This document shows positions 41,256 to 51,210 of a stretch of DNA of 53,764 nucleotides, in pieces. The notes beneath the pieces are model-generated. The model saw nothing but the letters and a program-made list of their open reading frames with translations, had not been told where the DNA came from and did no database searches. Position 1 is the stretch's first letter, and the number at the start of each line of letters is the position of its first letter. This stretch comes from Candidatus Gastranaerophilales bacterium (lineage in GTDB: Bacteria > Cyanobacteriota > Vampirovibrionia > Gastranaerophilales > Gastranaerophilaceae). The position numbers were made by a program, and so were the translations under genes. The stretch covers positions 1 to 53,764 of the forward strand of contig CALUQO010000017.1 of NCBI GenBank assembly GCA_944322935.1. Reading direction: 5' to 3'.

Positions 41256-42269
41256 ATGGCAAAGATTAGAAGTTTAGCATTACGGGACATTCCGAAACTA
41301 AAAAAAATGATTTCCATGATATCTAACCTGAGCGGTGCGGATGTACCATTCGGGTACAGGTCTTATGTTCCTTTTCCGTTTAATGTAATAAACAGGATTT
41401 TGCCGTTGAGTTTAAAATTTGCATCAGATTCTTATGTTGCCATGGAAAATAACAAACTTTGCGGTCTTGTAACGCTTAAACCGCAGGAGAAAAATCCACA
41501 GAGCTGGAGAATCAGCAAACTTTTCCTTGATGAAAACGGCTATGACGTCGGACGACAGCTTGTGAGCTTTGCCATTGCAAAATACGGTGCAATGGGCGCT
41601 AATACTTTTATGGTAAAAGTTGATGAAGACCACGAAGAACTTTTGGAACTTTTTTCCAAAGGCTGCGGATTCAGGGTGTGTGCTTCGGAACAGCTTTGGA
41701 AAATGGAAGAAATAAAAGTAGCCGGCCCATCTTTAGACAAGGGTTTTTTCAGACCTTTTAAAAATTCTGATGCCTCTGCTGCTGCCGGTATTTTTAATGA
41801 ACTTATCTTTCCACATTTCAGGTATTCTCTGGCAAGAACCCCGGGAGAATTTGAAAATGTTATGTTTACAGGTTTGTATAGAACCTCTTTTTTCAGGTAT
41901 GTTTTGGAAGACAGCTCCACGCATTCTATTAAGGGTTATTTTTCCATTCAGACAAATGACAACGAAAACTTTATTTTAAACATTGATTTGGTCAGCGCTT
42001 TTGATAATTACCTGTCGGATGTAATAAATTTTGCACTCAGCCAAATTTTTATGCGCAAGAAAAAGTTTAACTTTTTTGTACGTAACAAAAAATACCAGAC
42101 AAGCGGTACAAAAATAGAAAAATATCTTAAAGAAAACGGGTTTGAAAACGTGAAAAATCAGGTGGTGCTTGTAAAAGACTATTACAAACGCATTCAAGAG
42201 GACGAAAGATACTCAAAACCTGCGATTGCTTTTTCTGAAATAAGCAGAAAACCGGCTTTTAAGATTTAA
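41256..42269 (+). CDS. GNAT-like protein, two-domain
   Basis: A 337-residue soluble protein. Residues 1-150 show a GNAT-like pattern: an opening IRSLALRDIPKLKKMI, LCGLVTLKP (central strand), then WRISKLFLDENGYDVGRQLVSFAIAKYGAMGANTFMVKV. A second, more diverged copy (about 165-320) begins GFFRPFKNSDASAAAGIF. GNAT proteins acetylate small molecules or proteins. The acetyl-CoA loop is weak here, so function is unproven. It is leaderless by promoter position and overlaps the convergent scpB stop by four bases. Confidence 0.6.
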   Translation: MAKIRSLALRDIPKLKKMISMISNLSGADVPFGYRSYVPFPFNVINRILPLSLKFASDSYVAMENNKLCGLVTLKPQEKNPQSWRISKLFLDENGYDVGRQLVSFAIAKYGAMGANTFMVKVDEDHEELLELFSKGCGFRVCASEQLWKMEEIKVAGPSLDKGFFRPFKNSDASAAAGIFNELIFPHFRYSLARTPGEFENVMFTGLYRTSFFRYVLEDSSTHSIKGYFSIQTNDNENFILNIDLVSAFDNYLSDVINFALSQIFMRKKKFNFFVRNKKYQTSGTKIEKYLKENGFENVKNQVVLVKDYYKRIQEDERYSKPAIAFSEISRKPAFKI

Positions 42270-42823
42270 TTTTCTTCTACAAAATCGGACAGGTCGAGGT
42301 GTTCTTCAAAATCTTCATCACCGTTGTCACGTGCCTGTTTTTCAAGGTCAATAATTTTAGCAAGAGTTTTGGCGTCGCCTTTTAGTTTAAAATACTCTTT
42401 AAATTTCGGGGTTGTTTTCAAATTGAATGAGCGGCCGTTTTTGTCTCTGTGACGCGAAATCAGTCCCATTTTTAAAAGCTCCTGCACGTGCTCATAGGCA
42501 TTTGAGCGCAATTCTTTTAAATAAGACTGTCTGATAGGCTCTTTTAAAGCAATGACGGTCAGTGTTTTTAACACAGCCGGCTTCAGCTCTACAGGACAGA
42601 GCTGCTCCACTATATCCATGTATTCCTCTTTAACCTGCAGGATATAGCCGTTCTCGTCGTCGATTTCCAGTGCACCCTCACGTGCCGAATAATCCATAAT
42701 CAAATCCAGCAAAGCTTCTTCAACAACAGCTTCGTCTTCTTTTAATATCTCTGCAATATCTTTGACCTCGAGAGCCTGTGCAGTGATGAACAATACCGCT
42801 TCTATTCTTGCTTTAAGTGACAT
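42266..42823 (-). CDS. scpB: Segregation and condensation protein ScpB
   Basis: A 185-residue winged-helix protein. ScpB joins ScpA and SMC in the condensin complex that organises and separates chromosomes. The two winged-helix units are visible: residues 1-75 (MSLKARIEAVLFITAQAL) and 80-165 (LKTLTVIALKEPIRQSYLKELRS, then LLKMGLISRHRDKNGRSFNLKTTPKFKEYF). GGAGA precedes the ATG, with TGTTATAAT (extended -10) about 18 bases further upstream. scpA is not adjacent. Confidence 0.92.
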   Translation of the reverse strand: MSLKARIEAVLFITAQALEVKDIAEILKEDEAVVEEALLDLIMDYSAREGALEIDDENGYILQVKEEYMDIVEQLCPVELKPAVLKTLTVIALKEPIRQSYLKELRSNAYEHVQELLKMGLISRHRDKNGRSFNLKTTPKFKEYFKLKGDAKTLAKIIDLEKQARDNGDEDFEEHLDLSDFVEEN

Positions 42824-43152
42824 GTTTTAATCTCCGGTGATATTATAACATAAATCATGCCTGCATAATAGTTGTGTATAGTAAGAAAAGCAAGGTTCTT
42901 TCCTAATACGAAGCCGAGAGGATTACTTTGGCGGTAGTAGTACAAAATGCAAAAGTGAGCACAACAGTTTGCACAAATACGTACGGCCCCGTAAGAAATT
43001 ATTTATTTTTTGCTTTTAACAACACAGTTTAAAAAGTGAATCTCTGTACAATATAAAATAACAACACTACAATACAGGACAGGTACTTTCAAGAACTGCC
43101 GTTTTGTTGTAATATATTAATTATTATTAAGCAAAATCAGGTTAGTGTTATT
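42824..43152. other. Intergenic region between scpB and cysS
   Basis: This 329-base gap separates divergent scpB and cysS. It holds the scpB -10 (42842-42850) and TACAAT-like sequences (about 43045) that could drive cysS. A TGCAAA/TTTGCA inverted pair occurs around 42948-42973. I looked for a tRNA or T-box and saw none. Confidence 0.55.
42842..42850 (-). promoter_or_regulatory. Extended -10 promoter of scpB
   Basis: On the minus strand TGTTATAAT (complement of 42842-42850) precedes scpB, giving a leader of about 15 bases that includes the GGAGA site. The -35 is weak. Confidence 0.55.
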
Positions 43153-44589
43153 ATGTTGAAATTATTTAATACTTATTCAAATACTATTGAGGAATTTAAG
43201 CCCATAAACGGCAATCATGTAAACATGTACGTATGCGGTCCTACCGTATATGATCACCCGCACCTCGGGCATGCACGCTGCTATATAACATGGGATGTGG
43301 TTTACAGATATTTAAAATTCCTCGGTTATGACGTAAAATACTGCCGCAATGTAACGGATGTGGACGATAAAATCCTTAACAAATCCGTTAAAGAAAACTG
43401 CACACCTGATGAAATTGCAAAAAAATACTATGATATCTTCACAGAGTCCATGAAAAAACTCAACAACCTTAAACCTGATGTTGAACCTTTTGCCACAAAG
43501 ACTCTGGGTGACATGATAAAAATGGTTAAAACTCTTATAGAAAAAGGTTACGCCTATGAAGCAGATGGAGATGTCTATTTTAGAGTTAAAAAATTCCCCA
43601 GATACGGCTATTTGAGCAAACAGCCCATTGATGACCTTGAAGCCGGAGCCAGAGTGGAAGCTTCTTCCATAAAAGAAGACCCTCTTGATTTTGCACTGTG
43701 GAAAAAGGACGAAAAATTCGGCTACAAAAGCCCTTGGGGTGTAGGCAGACCGGGCTGGCACATAGAATGCTCCGCTATGAGCAAAAAACATCTCGCTGAT
43801 GAAATTGATATCCACGCAGGCGGTGCGGATTTAATCTTCCCGCACCACGAAAACGAAATTGCCCAATCCGAATGCGCCAACGGCTGCAGGTTTGTAAAAT
43901 ACTGGCTGCACAACGGTTTTGTTACCATTAACAAAGAAAAAATGTCAAAATCTCTTGGCAACTTCATCACAATCGACGGGTTGTTGGAAAAATATGACGC
44001 CAATACAATCAGATTCTTTATCTTAACAAACAACTACAGAATGCCAGTAGAATTCAACGACGAAGCTCTGGAAGCTGCAGCTGCGGGGGCAAAAAGGCTT
44101 AAAAATGCGGCAAATAATGTTCTCGCCTGGGTCGGCAAAGATGCTTTGATTGAAAACATCGAGGGTGAAGAAATAGAAGAATTCAAAACGGCAATGGATG
44201 AGGATTTCAACACCTCTAAAGCACTTGCCGTACTTTTTGAAATTGCAACAAAAGCAAATAAAGCAAAAGATGCAAACAACAAAGAAGACGCAATAAAATA
44301 TATTTCGATGCTGATAAGGCTTGCACGTGTAATGGGCTTTGACTTGGAAAAAGTTGAACTTGACGAAAATCAGCTTAAAGAAAAGTTGTCCACGATTATT
44401 GACGACTTTGACTTTATAGAGGACAAGAATATCGGCGCAAAAGAAGCTATGGAAAAAATTATCGAGGTAAGAAACAACGCCAGAGCACAGAAAGACTGGG
44501 CAACTGCTGATGCAATAAGAAATTCTCTCGATAAAATCAACATAGTCTTAAAAGATTCCAAAGAAGGAACGGTTTTTGAATTAAAATAG
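43153..44589 (+). CDS. cysS: Cysteinyl-tRNA synthetase
   Basis: A 478-residue class I synthetase that charges tRNA-Cys. The HIGH-type motif is HPHLGH (residues 36-41), preceded by the zinc ligand Cys in MYVCGPTVYD. The KMSKS motif is KEKMSKS (about 261-267), with GWHIECSAM and HENEIAQSE in between. The C-terminal DALR helical domain and the anticodon-binding end are present. The length is normal (about 465-480). AGGTT lies before the ATG. It is followed by coaE 26 bases downstream. Confidence 0.96.
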   Translation: MLKLFNTYSNTIEEFKPINGNHVNMYVCGPTVYDHPHLGHARCYITWDVVYRYLKFLGYDVKYCRNVTDVDDKILNKSVKENCTPDEIAKKYYDIFTESMKKLNNLKPDVEPFATKTLGDMIKMVKTLIEKGYAYEADGDVYFRVKKFPRYGYLSKQPIDDLEAGARVEASSIKEDPLDFALWKKDEKFGYKSPWGVGRPGWHIECSAMSKKHLADEIDIHAGGADLIFPHHENEIAQSECANGCRFVKYWLHNGFVTINKEKMSKSLGNFITIDGLLEKYDANTIRFFILTNNYRMPVEFNDEALEAAAAGAKRLKNAANNVLAWVGKDALIENIEGEEIEEFKTAMDEDFNTSKALAVLFEIATKANKAKDANNKEDAIKYISMLIRLARVMGFDLEKVELDENQLKEKLSTIIDDFDFIEDKNIGAKEAMEKIIEVRNNARAQKDWATADAIRNSLDKINIVLKDSKEGTVFELK

Positions 44590-44615
44590 TTAACTTATAG
44601 AAGGTTGGCGAATGT

Positions 44616-45206
44616 ATGCTAAAAGTAGGTCTCACAGGCAATATTGCCTCAGGTAAATCAATTGTTCAAAGTTATATAGAAAAAAAAGGCATCCCTGTCA
44701 TTGATGCGGACTGGATTTGTCATAGATTAATGGATAACAATGAAGAAGTCATTGAAAAGGTCAAAGCACTTTTTCCAAATCAGGATATTTTTCTTGAAGA
44801 CGGCAGACTCGGACGCCATAAAATAGGGCTGATTGTTTTCGCCGACCCCGAAAAAATGGAAGCGCTCGAGGACATATTGCATCCGCTTGTTGAAAAAAGG
44901 ATACTCGAGTTTTTCGAAGAGAACGAAAACGAAGAAATTGTTGTTGCTTCCGTACCTTTGCTTTTTGAAGAAAATATGCAAAACCTTTTTGACAGAACAA
45001 TTCTCGTTTGTGCAGATAAAAAAATTCGCCTTCAAAGGCTGATGACACGCAGAGGCTATCCTCTAGAACACGCTCTGGAGCGTATCAATGCACAGGTTTC
45101 GCAGGAGGAAAAGAGAAACCTCGCCGATTTTATAATCGAAAACAACAACAATCTTATTGAACTCGAAACACAGATTGAAAAAACACTCGAAAGGTTATGG
45201 TTATGA
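44616..45206 (+). CDS. coaE: Dephospho-CoA kinase
   Basis: A 196-residue kinase for the last step of coenzyme A synthesis. The P-loop GNIASGKS lies at residues 8-15, followed by VIDADWICH and LADFIIENN near residue 165. The length is typical (about 200). It follows cysS by 26 bases. The next gene begins inside its stop codon (ATGA), so this is an operon. Confidence 0.95.
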   Translation: MLKVGLTGNIASGKSIVQSYIEKKGIPVIDADWICHRLMDNNEEVIEKVKALFPNQDIFLEDGRLGRHKIGLIVFADPEKMEALEDILHPLVEKRILEFFEENENEEIVVASVPLLFEENMQNLFDRTILVCADKKIRLQRLMTRRGYPLEHALERINAQVSQEEKRNLADFIIENNNNLIELETQIEKTLERLWL

Positions 45207-45655
45207 TATTTAAACTCCACAAAATCCCCGATAGGTTTATTTTTCGTGTAATTTTTCTGCTGATTATTTTGTGGAATCTTAAATACCTGTTTTTGCTTGT
45301 GCAAATACCTTTCACAATGCTGTTTGTCGATTATACGGGGCAAAATGCTTTTTATTCTCAGGTAAAGGATATAAAAACATCTGTTAAAAGTATCGAAGAT
45401 TTTCAAGACGAAGGAAAAATCGGATTTGTGTCAGACACGCCGCAGAACAGCGTTTTTGATTTAGAACCTTCAATCAGGAATTTTTATATTGCCCAATATG
45501 CAATAGTCCCTTCAGTTTTAAAAAATGATAAACTCGAAAATTATTTAATAGGCGCTTACGAAAATAAGCCGGAAAAGATTGAAATACCTGAAGGTTTCAG
45601 AATTTATAAAAAAGTTAACGACAATACATATATATTTAAAAGGATAGAAGAATAA
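45203..45655 (+). CDS. Unknown protein with an N-terminal membrane anchor
   Basis: A 150-residue protein. The ATG at 45203 overlaps the coaE stop (ATGA), with AAAGG eight bases upstream; an ATG six bases earlier is in frame but too close to that site. A hydrophobic segment at about residues 13-37 (Ile/Leu/Phe-rich) anchors it, and the remaining 110 residues form a soluble domain containing DEGKIGFVSDTP. I do not recognise it. Its stop overlaps the next ATG (TAATG), so it probably works with the polytopic protein that follows. Confidence 0.7.
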   Translation: MIFKLHKIPDRFIFRVIFLLIILWNLKYLFLLVQIPFTMLFVDYTGQNAFYSQVKDIKTSVKSIEDFQDEGKIGFVSDTPQNSVFDLEPSIRNFYIAQYAIVPSVLKNDKLENYLIGAYENKPEKIEIPEGFRIYKKVNDNTYIFKRIEE

Positions 45656-46992
45656 TGACAGGCTCATTGTTAGGATTTATACTCGGATTACTGGTCACTC
45701 TGTTCAGCGGCTATTTTACCGTATCAATAATATCAAGAGAAATGGAGCTGAGATTCAGACTGCTGTTTGCGATTCCGCTCGGTTTCGGTATAAATTCTAT
45801 TTTGTATTTTCTGTTTTTGTGTTTGCACATAAACAGCTTTGACTGTTTTAAATGGTTTGAACTGGCACTTGTTGTAGTGCTTGCATTGCTTTATTACAAT
45901 GAAGAAAAACCTGATTTGAGCAAACATAAATTTAAAAAACTGTCTAACTGGTTTTATCTTTTGAATTTGTATGCTGTTTTGATTTATTTTAAATATTTTA
46001 TAAATAACCCGATGGGCAGCTGGGACGGCTTTAGAATTTGGAACATCAAAGCCGAATTTTTGTTTTTAAACAACCCGCTGTGGCAGAATGTATTTTCGCT
46101 TCCCCATTTTATGTCGCATAACGATTATCCGATGATGTTACCTGCAGCGACAGCAAGACTCTGGAGCTATACCGGTGTTGAAAATTATGCGATAAATGCA
46201 ACAATAGGTTTATTCTTCACTTTCGGGCTTGTATACCTTTTGTATCAGGCAATCACCTACTTTAAAAGCGAAAAAGCTGCTATAGCGGTGACTTCGGTGT
46301 TTATGATACTTGATATTTTTCTTGTAAACGGTGCAGCCCAGTGTGCTGATATACCGTTGGCTTATATGTACTTGTGTACAATAGTAAGTCTGTTTTTGTA
46401 TTTCAGAAAAGAAAAATTTTCTTATATCGTACTTTCGATAATTTTTGCCGCATTGAGTGCGTGGACCAAAAATGAGGGTATGTTGTTTTTTGCCGTGTAT
46501 ATGGTTACTATTTTGGGTTATTTTTTCTTCTCAAAAAAATACAAAAGACTGGGGCTTGCTTTCTTAACAGCAATTATTCCTTTAGTGCTGCTTATTTTGT
46601 ACAAAAATATCTCCCACGCGGCTAACGATTTAATTGCAGGATTTGTTGCATTAAAAACATATAACTTTGCATTTGACTTCAGCAGATATTTGATTATCTT
46701 AAAAACTTTTGCCAAAATGTTTCTCCAGCGTTTTGCGCTTTTGATTGTTTTGGCTCTGCTTTGTATTAAGGGATTTAAAATTAAAGATATCAATAAAACT
46801 TCTTTTATACTTTCTTTAATTGTATTTGTGCTGGTTGTTGCGGGATATTTTATGGTTTACCTTTTCTCCCCGCATGACATTACATGGCTTACGCAGAATT
46901 CTATGGACAGATTAATGCTCCAGATTTTACCCGTGGCGTTATTGTTGTTTGCCGTTAATTTAAGAATAGGCAAACCTGACAGCAGAAATTAA
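45655..46992 (+). CDS. Polytopic membrane protein, probably a GT-C-type glycosyltransferase
   Basis: A 445-residue protein with about 10-12 transmembrane helices. A periplasmic loop near residues 115-165 contains WDGFRIWNIKAEF and HNDYPMMLPA, the acidic W-D/P-rich pattern common in GT-C glycosyltransferases that use polyprenol-linked sugars (PMT/ArnT-like). Such enzymes add sugars to lipids or proteins at the outer face of the inner membrane. The family name cannot be fixed by eye. Its ATG overlaps the stop of the preceding anchored protein (TAATG); the two probably form a functional pair. Confidence 0.7.
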   Translation: MTGSLLGFILGLLVTLFSGYFTVSIISREMELRFRLLFAIPLGFGINSILYFLFLCLHINSFDCFKWFELALVVVLALLYYNEEKPDLSKHKFKKLSNWFYLLNLYAVLIYFKYFINNPMGSWDGFRIWNIKAEFLFLNNPLWQNVFSLPHFMSHNDYPMMLPAATARLWSYTGVENYAINATIGLFFTFGLVYLLYQAITYFKSEKAAIAVTSVFMILDIFLVNGAAQCADIPLAYMYLCTIVSLFLYFRKEKFSYIVLSIIFAALSAWTKNEGMLFFAVYMVTILGYFFFSKKYKRLGLAFLTAIIPLVLLILYKNISHAANDLIAGFVALKTYNFAFDFSRYLIILKTFAKMFLQRFALLIVLALLCIKGFKIKDINKTSFILSLIVFVLVVAGYFMVYLFSPHDITWLTQNSMDRLMLQILPVALLLFAVNLRIGKPDSRN

Positions 46993-47140
46993 TCATTCAA
47001 TAATTTATCTGGGCCGTAATGGCTATGACTACAGTTGTAATAATTTATTATTGACGGAATTTGTCATGAACAGGGAATTTATTTCGCACTGTATAGTAGC
47101 ATACAAGGCGGGGATTCGTGCATATGTAAAATTTTTGTAA

Positions 47141-47159
47141 ACAAATTTTCATAATTTGT
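47141..47159. repeat. Short palindrome upstream of the ADP-ribosylglycohydrolase gene
   Basis: ACAAATT and AATTTGT form a perfect seven-base inverted repeat around TTCAT, about 50 bases before the start codon. It could be a regulator site; in such AT-rich DNA chance is also possible. Confidence 0.3.
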
Positions 47160-47206
47160 TAAATTTTGAGTTTTACCTTGTTTATTGCTTGTAAGGATTG
47201 TTTAAC

Positions 47207-48952
47207 ATGAAAATCGATTTTCTATCTAAAATAACAACCCCAAAGCATTCCGACTATTCGTTAAAACAGTCTTCCGTACAAAAAAAAGACACACTCAATA
47301 TGGATTTAGGTACGGATGTCAATGGATACTACAACAGGATTGCTTTTCAGGGAGTTGTAAATAAAGACGGCAATATCAGGCATAAGCTTGATAACTACCA
47401 AGGCTGTTTAATAGGCGGGGCCATAGGAGATGCGTTGGGTGCACCCGTTGAGTTTATGCCGCTTTATGAAATAAAACGAACATACGGTAATGAGGGTATA
47501 CAAAAATTCCTATCGAAAAAAAACAACAAAGCTGAGTTCACGGATGATACACAGATGACTATTTTTACCGCCGACGGGTTAATAAAATCGGCGCTTAAAA
47601 ATCATTCAATTAATAATATAAATTTTTATGATGTATTTGAATCATACGGAGATTGGTTAAACACGCAAAGAAATAACAAAATACATAAGGGCTGGTTGTC
47701 TGATGTAAAAGAGCTTTATAAAGTTAAAGCTCCTGGTAATACTTGCATATCTGCAATCATGGGAGGAGAACCAGGAACAGTGGACAGAAAAATTAACGAC
47801 AGCAAAGGCAACGGAGGAACAATGAGGGTTGCCCCTGCAGGTTTAATGTATTACAACAATCCTTCAAAAGCTTTTAATATTGCCGTTGCCTGCTGTGCCC
47901 TAACCCACAGCAGACCCGAGGCTTACCTTTCCGCCGGTGCGGCTGCTTCTATCATTGCATATATTATAAAAGGTGAAACTCTGCAAGGTTCTGTTGAAAA
48001 AACTATAAAAATATTAGAACGCAAAAATAACAACGAAAATGTCACGGGTCTTTTAAAAACGGCTTTAATATATTCGCAAAAAAATATTGCGCCGGAGGAT
48101 GCAATTCCCAGACTCGGTAACGGATGGACCGGAGAAGAAGCTCTTGCAATAGCTGTATATTCTGCTTTAAAATATCCCGATAATTTCAAAAAAGCTGTGG
48201 AATGCGCTGTTAACATTACGGGTGACAGTGATACCGTCGGTTCTATAACCGGAAATATTATGGGGGCGTATGTCGGTGAAAAAAATATTCCGAAAGAATT
48301 TAAAAATAAAATAGAAGCCCGTGATGTTTTGGCAACTCTTGCGCACGATATTTATGTAATGCCTAATCGTATAAAAAATAAAGCTCAAAAATATCCGTTG
48401 CCGGAAAAATATAAGAAAAATCTTTCATTAAAACATGCATTGGGTGAAAATTACAAAAATTCTAAAGTAGTAACGTCTAAAGCATTTAACAATATATTAA
48501 AAACTCTTCCTAATTATGATATTAGGAATTACATGGAATTCTTGCTTAACAGAGATTTGCCGTTTAATATAACTATGCAAATTATGCAGCCTGTAGAGTT
48601 GATAACAAATGAAATAAATAACAGAATATATTTTAATAAAATGATGTATTCACTGACACAAAATATAGATAAATTATCGGAAAAAGAAAACAAAAGAGGC
48701 CTCTGGCTGGATGAACGTGTTAAGCTTCAGGAGTTTTTATGGCAAATTTACGGAGTTGTTTTAGAAAACCCCGGTATTAGTGACGATATTTTTAAAACAC
48801 TTGCTGTTATGATGAAAATAGGAGTATATTCTCTAAAAGATATGTCAGACTTTTTAACATTAGCCGGCAAAAAAGATATAGATTTCAACAGAATTAACAA
48901 TGCAGTATGCGCTTGCAAGCCGATTGATTATATTCTGGCTTCTTTTTATTAA
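47207..48952 (+). CDS. ADP-ribosylglycohydrolase family protein with the leader motif
   Basis: A 581-residue protein. The ATG at 47207 has AAGGA nine bases before it, so I prefer it to the in-frame TTG at 47198. The first 46 residues form a polar leader ending in RIAFQGV (F47), shared with four other proteins here. Residues about 60-395 are an ADP-ribosylglycohydrolase (DraG/ARH) domain: GCLIGGAIGDALGAPVEF, the metal-binding EFTDDTQMT (D113, D114), GNGGTMRVAPAG, and the second metal motif GDSDTVGSITG near residue 343. The last 180 residues are an unrecognised helical extension. It would remove ADP-ribose from proteins or hydrolyse related bonds. Confidence 0.87.
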   Translation: MKIDFLSKITTPKHSDYSLKQSSVQKKDTLNMDLGTDVNGYYNRIAFQGVVNKDGNIRHKLDNYQGCLIGGAIGDALGAPVEFMPLYEIKRTYGNEGIQKFLSKKNNKAEFTDDTQMTIFTADGLIKSALKNHSINNINFYDVFESYGDWLNTQRNNKIHKGWLSDVKELYKVKAPGNTCISAIMGGEPGTVDRKINDSKGNGGTMRVAPAGLMYYNNPSKAFNIAVACCALTHSRPEAYLSAGAAASIIAYIIKGETLQGSVEKTIKILERKNNNENVTGLLKTALIYSQKNIAPEDAIPRLGNGWTGEEALAIAVYSALKYPDNFKKAVECAVNITGDSDTVGSITGNIMGAYVGEKNIPKEFKNKIEARDVLATLAHDIYVMPNRIKNKAQKYPLPEKYKKNLSLKHALGENYKNSKVVTSKAFNNILKTLPNYDIRNYMEFLLNRDLPFNITMQIMQPVELITNEINNRIYFNKMMYSLTQNIDKLSEKENKRGLWLDERVKLQEFLWQIYGVVLENPGISDDIFKTLAVMMKIGVYSLKDMSDFLTLAGKKDIDFNRINNAVCACKPIDYILASFY

Positions 48953-49136
48953 TTATTTCATATAGATGGCTCTCTCTTTGTATATGTTATGTAATTCGCC
49001 GGCCAGTTAATATAATTTTTGCTGCAAGGAGTTAATCTGTTCGACAAATATACACAATATATTTTTGTGAGTTATTTTTGCACAAAATACTTACTGCGAA
49101 TTTTATCAATCAAAAACACCGGTCAACAACTAAAAA

Positions 49137-49161
49137 CAGGGTTTATTTTTAACAAACCCTG
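49137..49161. terminator. Intrinsic terminator at the 3' end of atpC
   Basis: CAGGGTTT (49137-49144) pairs with AAACCCTG (49154-49161), with T- and A-rich flanks on both sides. It lies about 30 bases downstream of the atpC stop on the minus strand and could act in both directions. Confidence 0.8.
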
Positions 49162-49190
49162 CTTTTTCTAATATTTTAATAATCACTAAG

Positions 49191-49595
49191 TTATTTTTTC
49201 AATGCCGCTTTTAATCTTGCCATGGCTTTAGCCAGTGCAATTTGTGCCCGTACATTGTCAATTTTCGCTTCGTGAGAACCGAGCCTTGCTTCTGCTCTTT
49301 CTTTAGCGGATTTTGCCCTTGTAACGTCAATGTCGCTGCCTCTTTCCGCTAAATCGGTAAGAATTAAAGCCTCGTTGTCTTTGAACTGAAAAATACCGCC
49401 CATGGTGGTAAAATACTCCATTTCACCGTTTCTTTCAGCTCTTGTAACTCCTATGTCCAAAGCACTCATAAACGGCTGGTGGTCGGGCAGAATACCGAAC
49501 TCGCCTTCAACGCTTCTGGAATAAATTCCGTCCACTTCTTCGTTAAAGAGTTCTTTTTCATGGGTTATTATTTTAAGGTTAATTTTCTTAGACAT
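49191..49595 (-). CDS. atpC: ATP synthase epsilon subunit
   Basis: A 134-residue F1 subunit that regulates ATP synthase. The frame extends to a TTG, but GCAGGAGC precedes the ATG at 49595 (MSKKINLKIITHEKEL), the correct start by family length. It has the N-terminal beta-sandwich with GEFGILPDHQPFMSALDIG and the C-terminal two-helix region (AKSAKERAEARLGS). It is 62 bases downstream of atpD. This separate beta-epsilon unit matches the cyanobacterial atp2 arrangement. Confidence 0.94.
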   Translation of the reverse strand: MSKKINLKIITHEKELFNEEVDGIYSRSVEGEFGILPDHQPFMSALDIGVTRAERNGEMEYFTTMGGIFQFKDNEALILTDLAERGSDIDVTRAKSAKERAEARLGSHEAKIDNVRAQIALAKAMARLKAALKK

Positions 49596-49657
49596 AAATA
49601 GCTCCTGCAAAGTTCAGCGCCCGTGTAAAGCTGCGTTGGCATCGCTAATTACTGCGG

Positions 49658-51082
<1,425 letters not shown>

Positions 51083-51210
51083 TTATTATTTAAATATGTA
51101 TTTATTATACCTTTTTAATCATCATTATACAAACAAAAAATTTTTCAATGATTCGAAAAGGGGAATTTAAACGGATATACAATGAACAAACGCATATTTT
51201 TTATAAAAAG

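Noticed and set aside
42824-43152. Possible T-box or tRNA upstream of cysS
   Set aside because: No T-box consensus, specifier stem or tRNA cloverleaf could be found.
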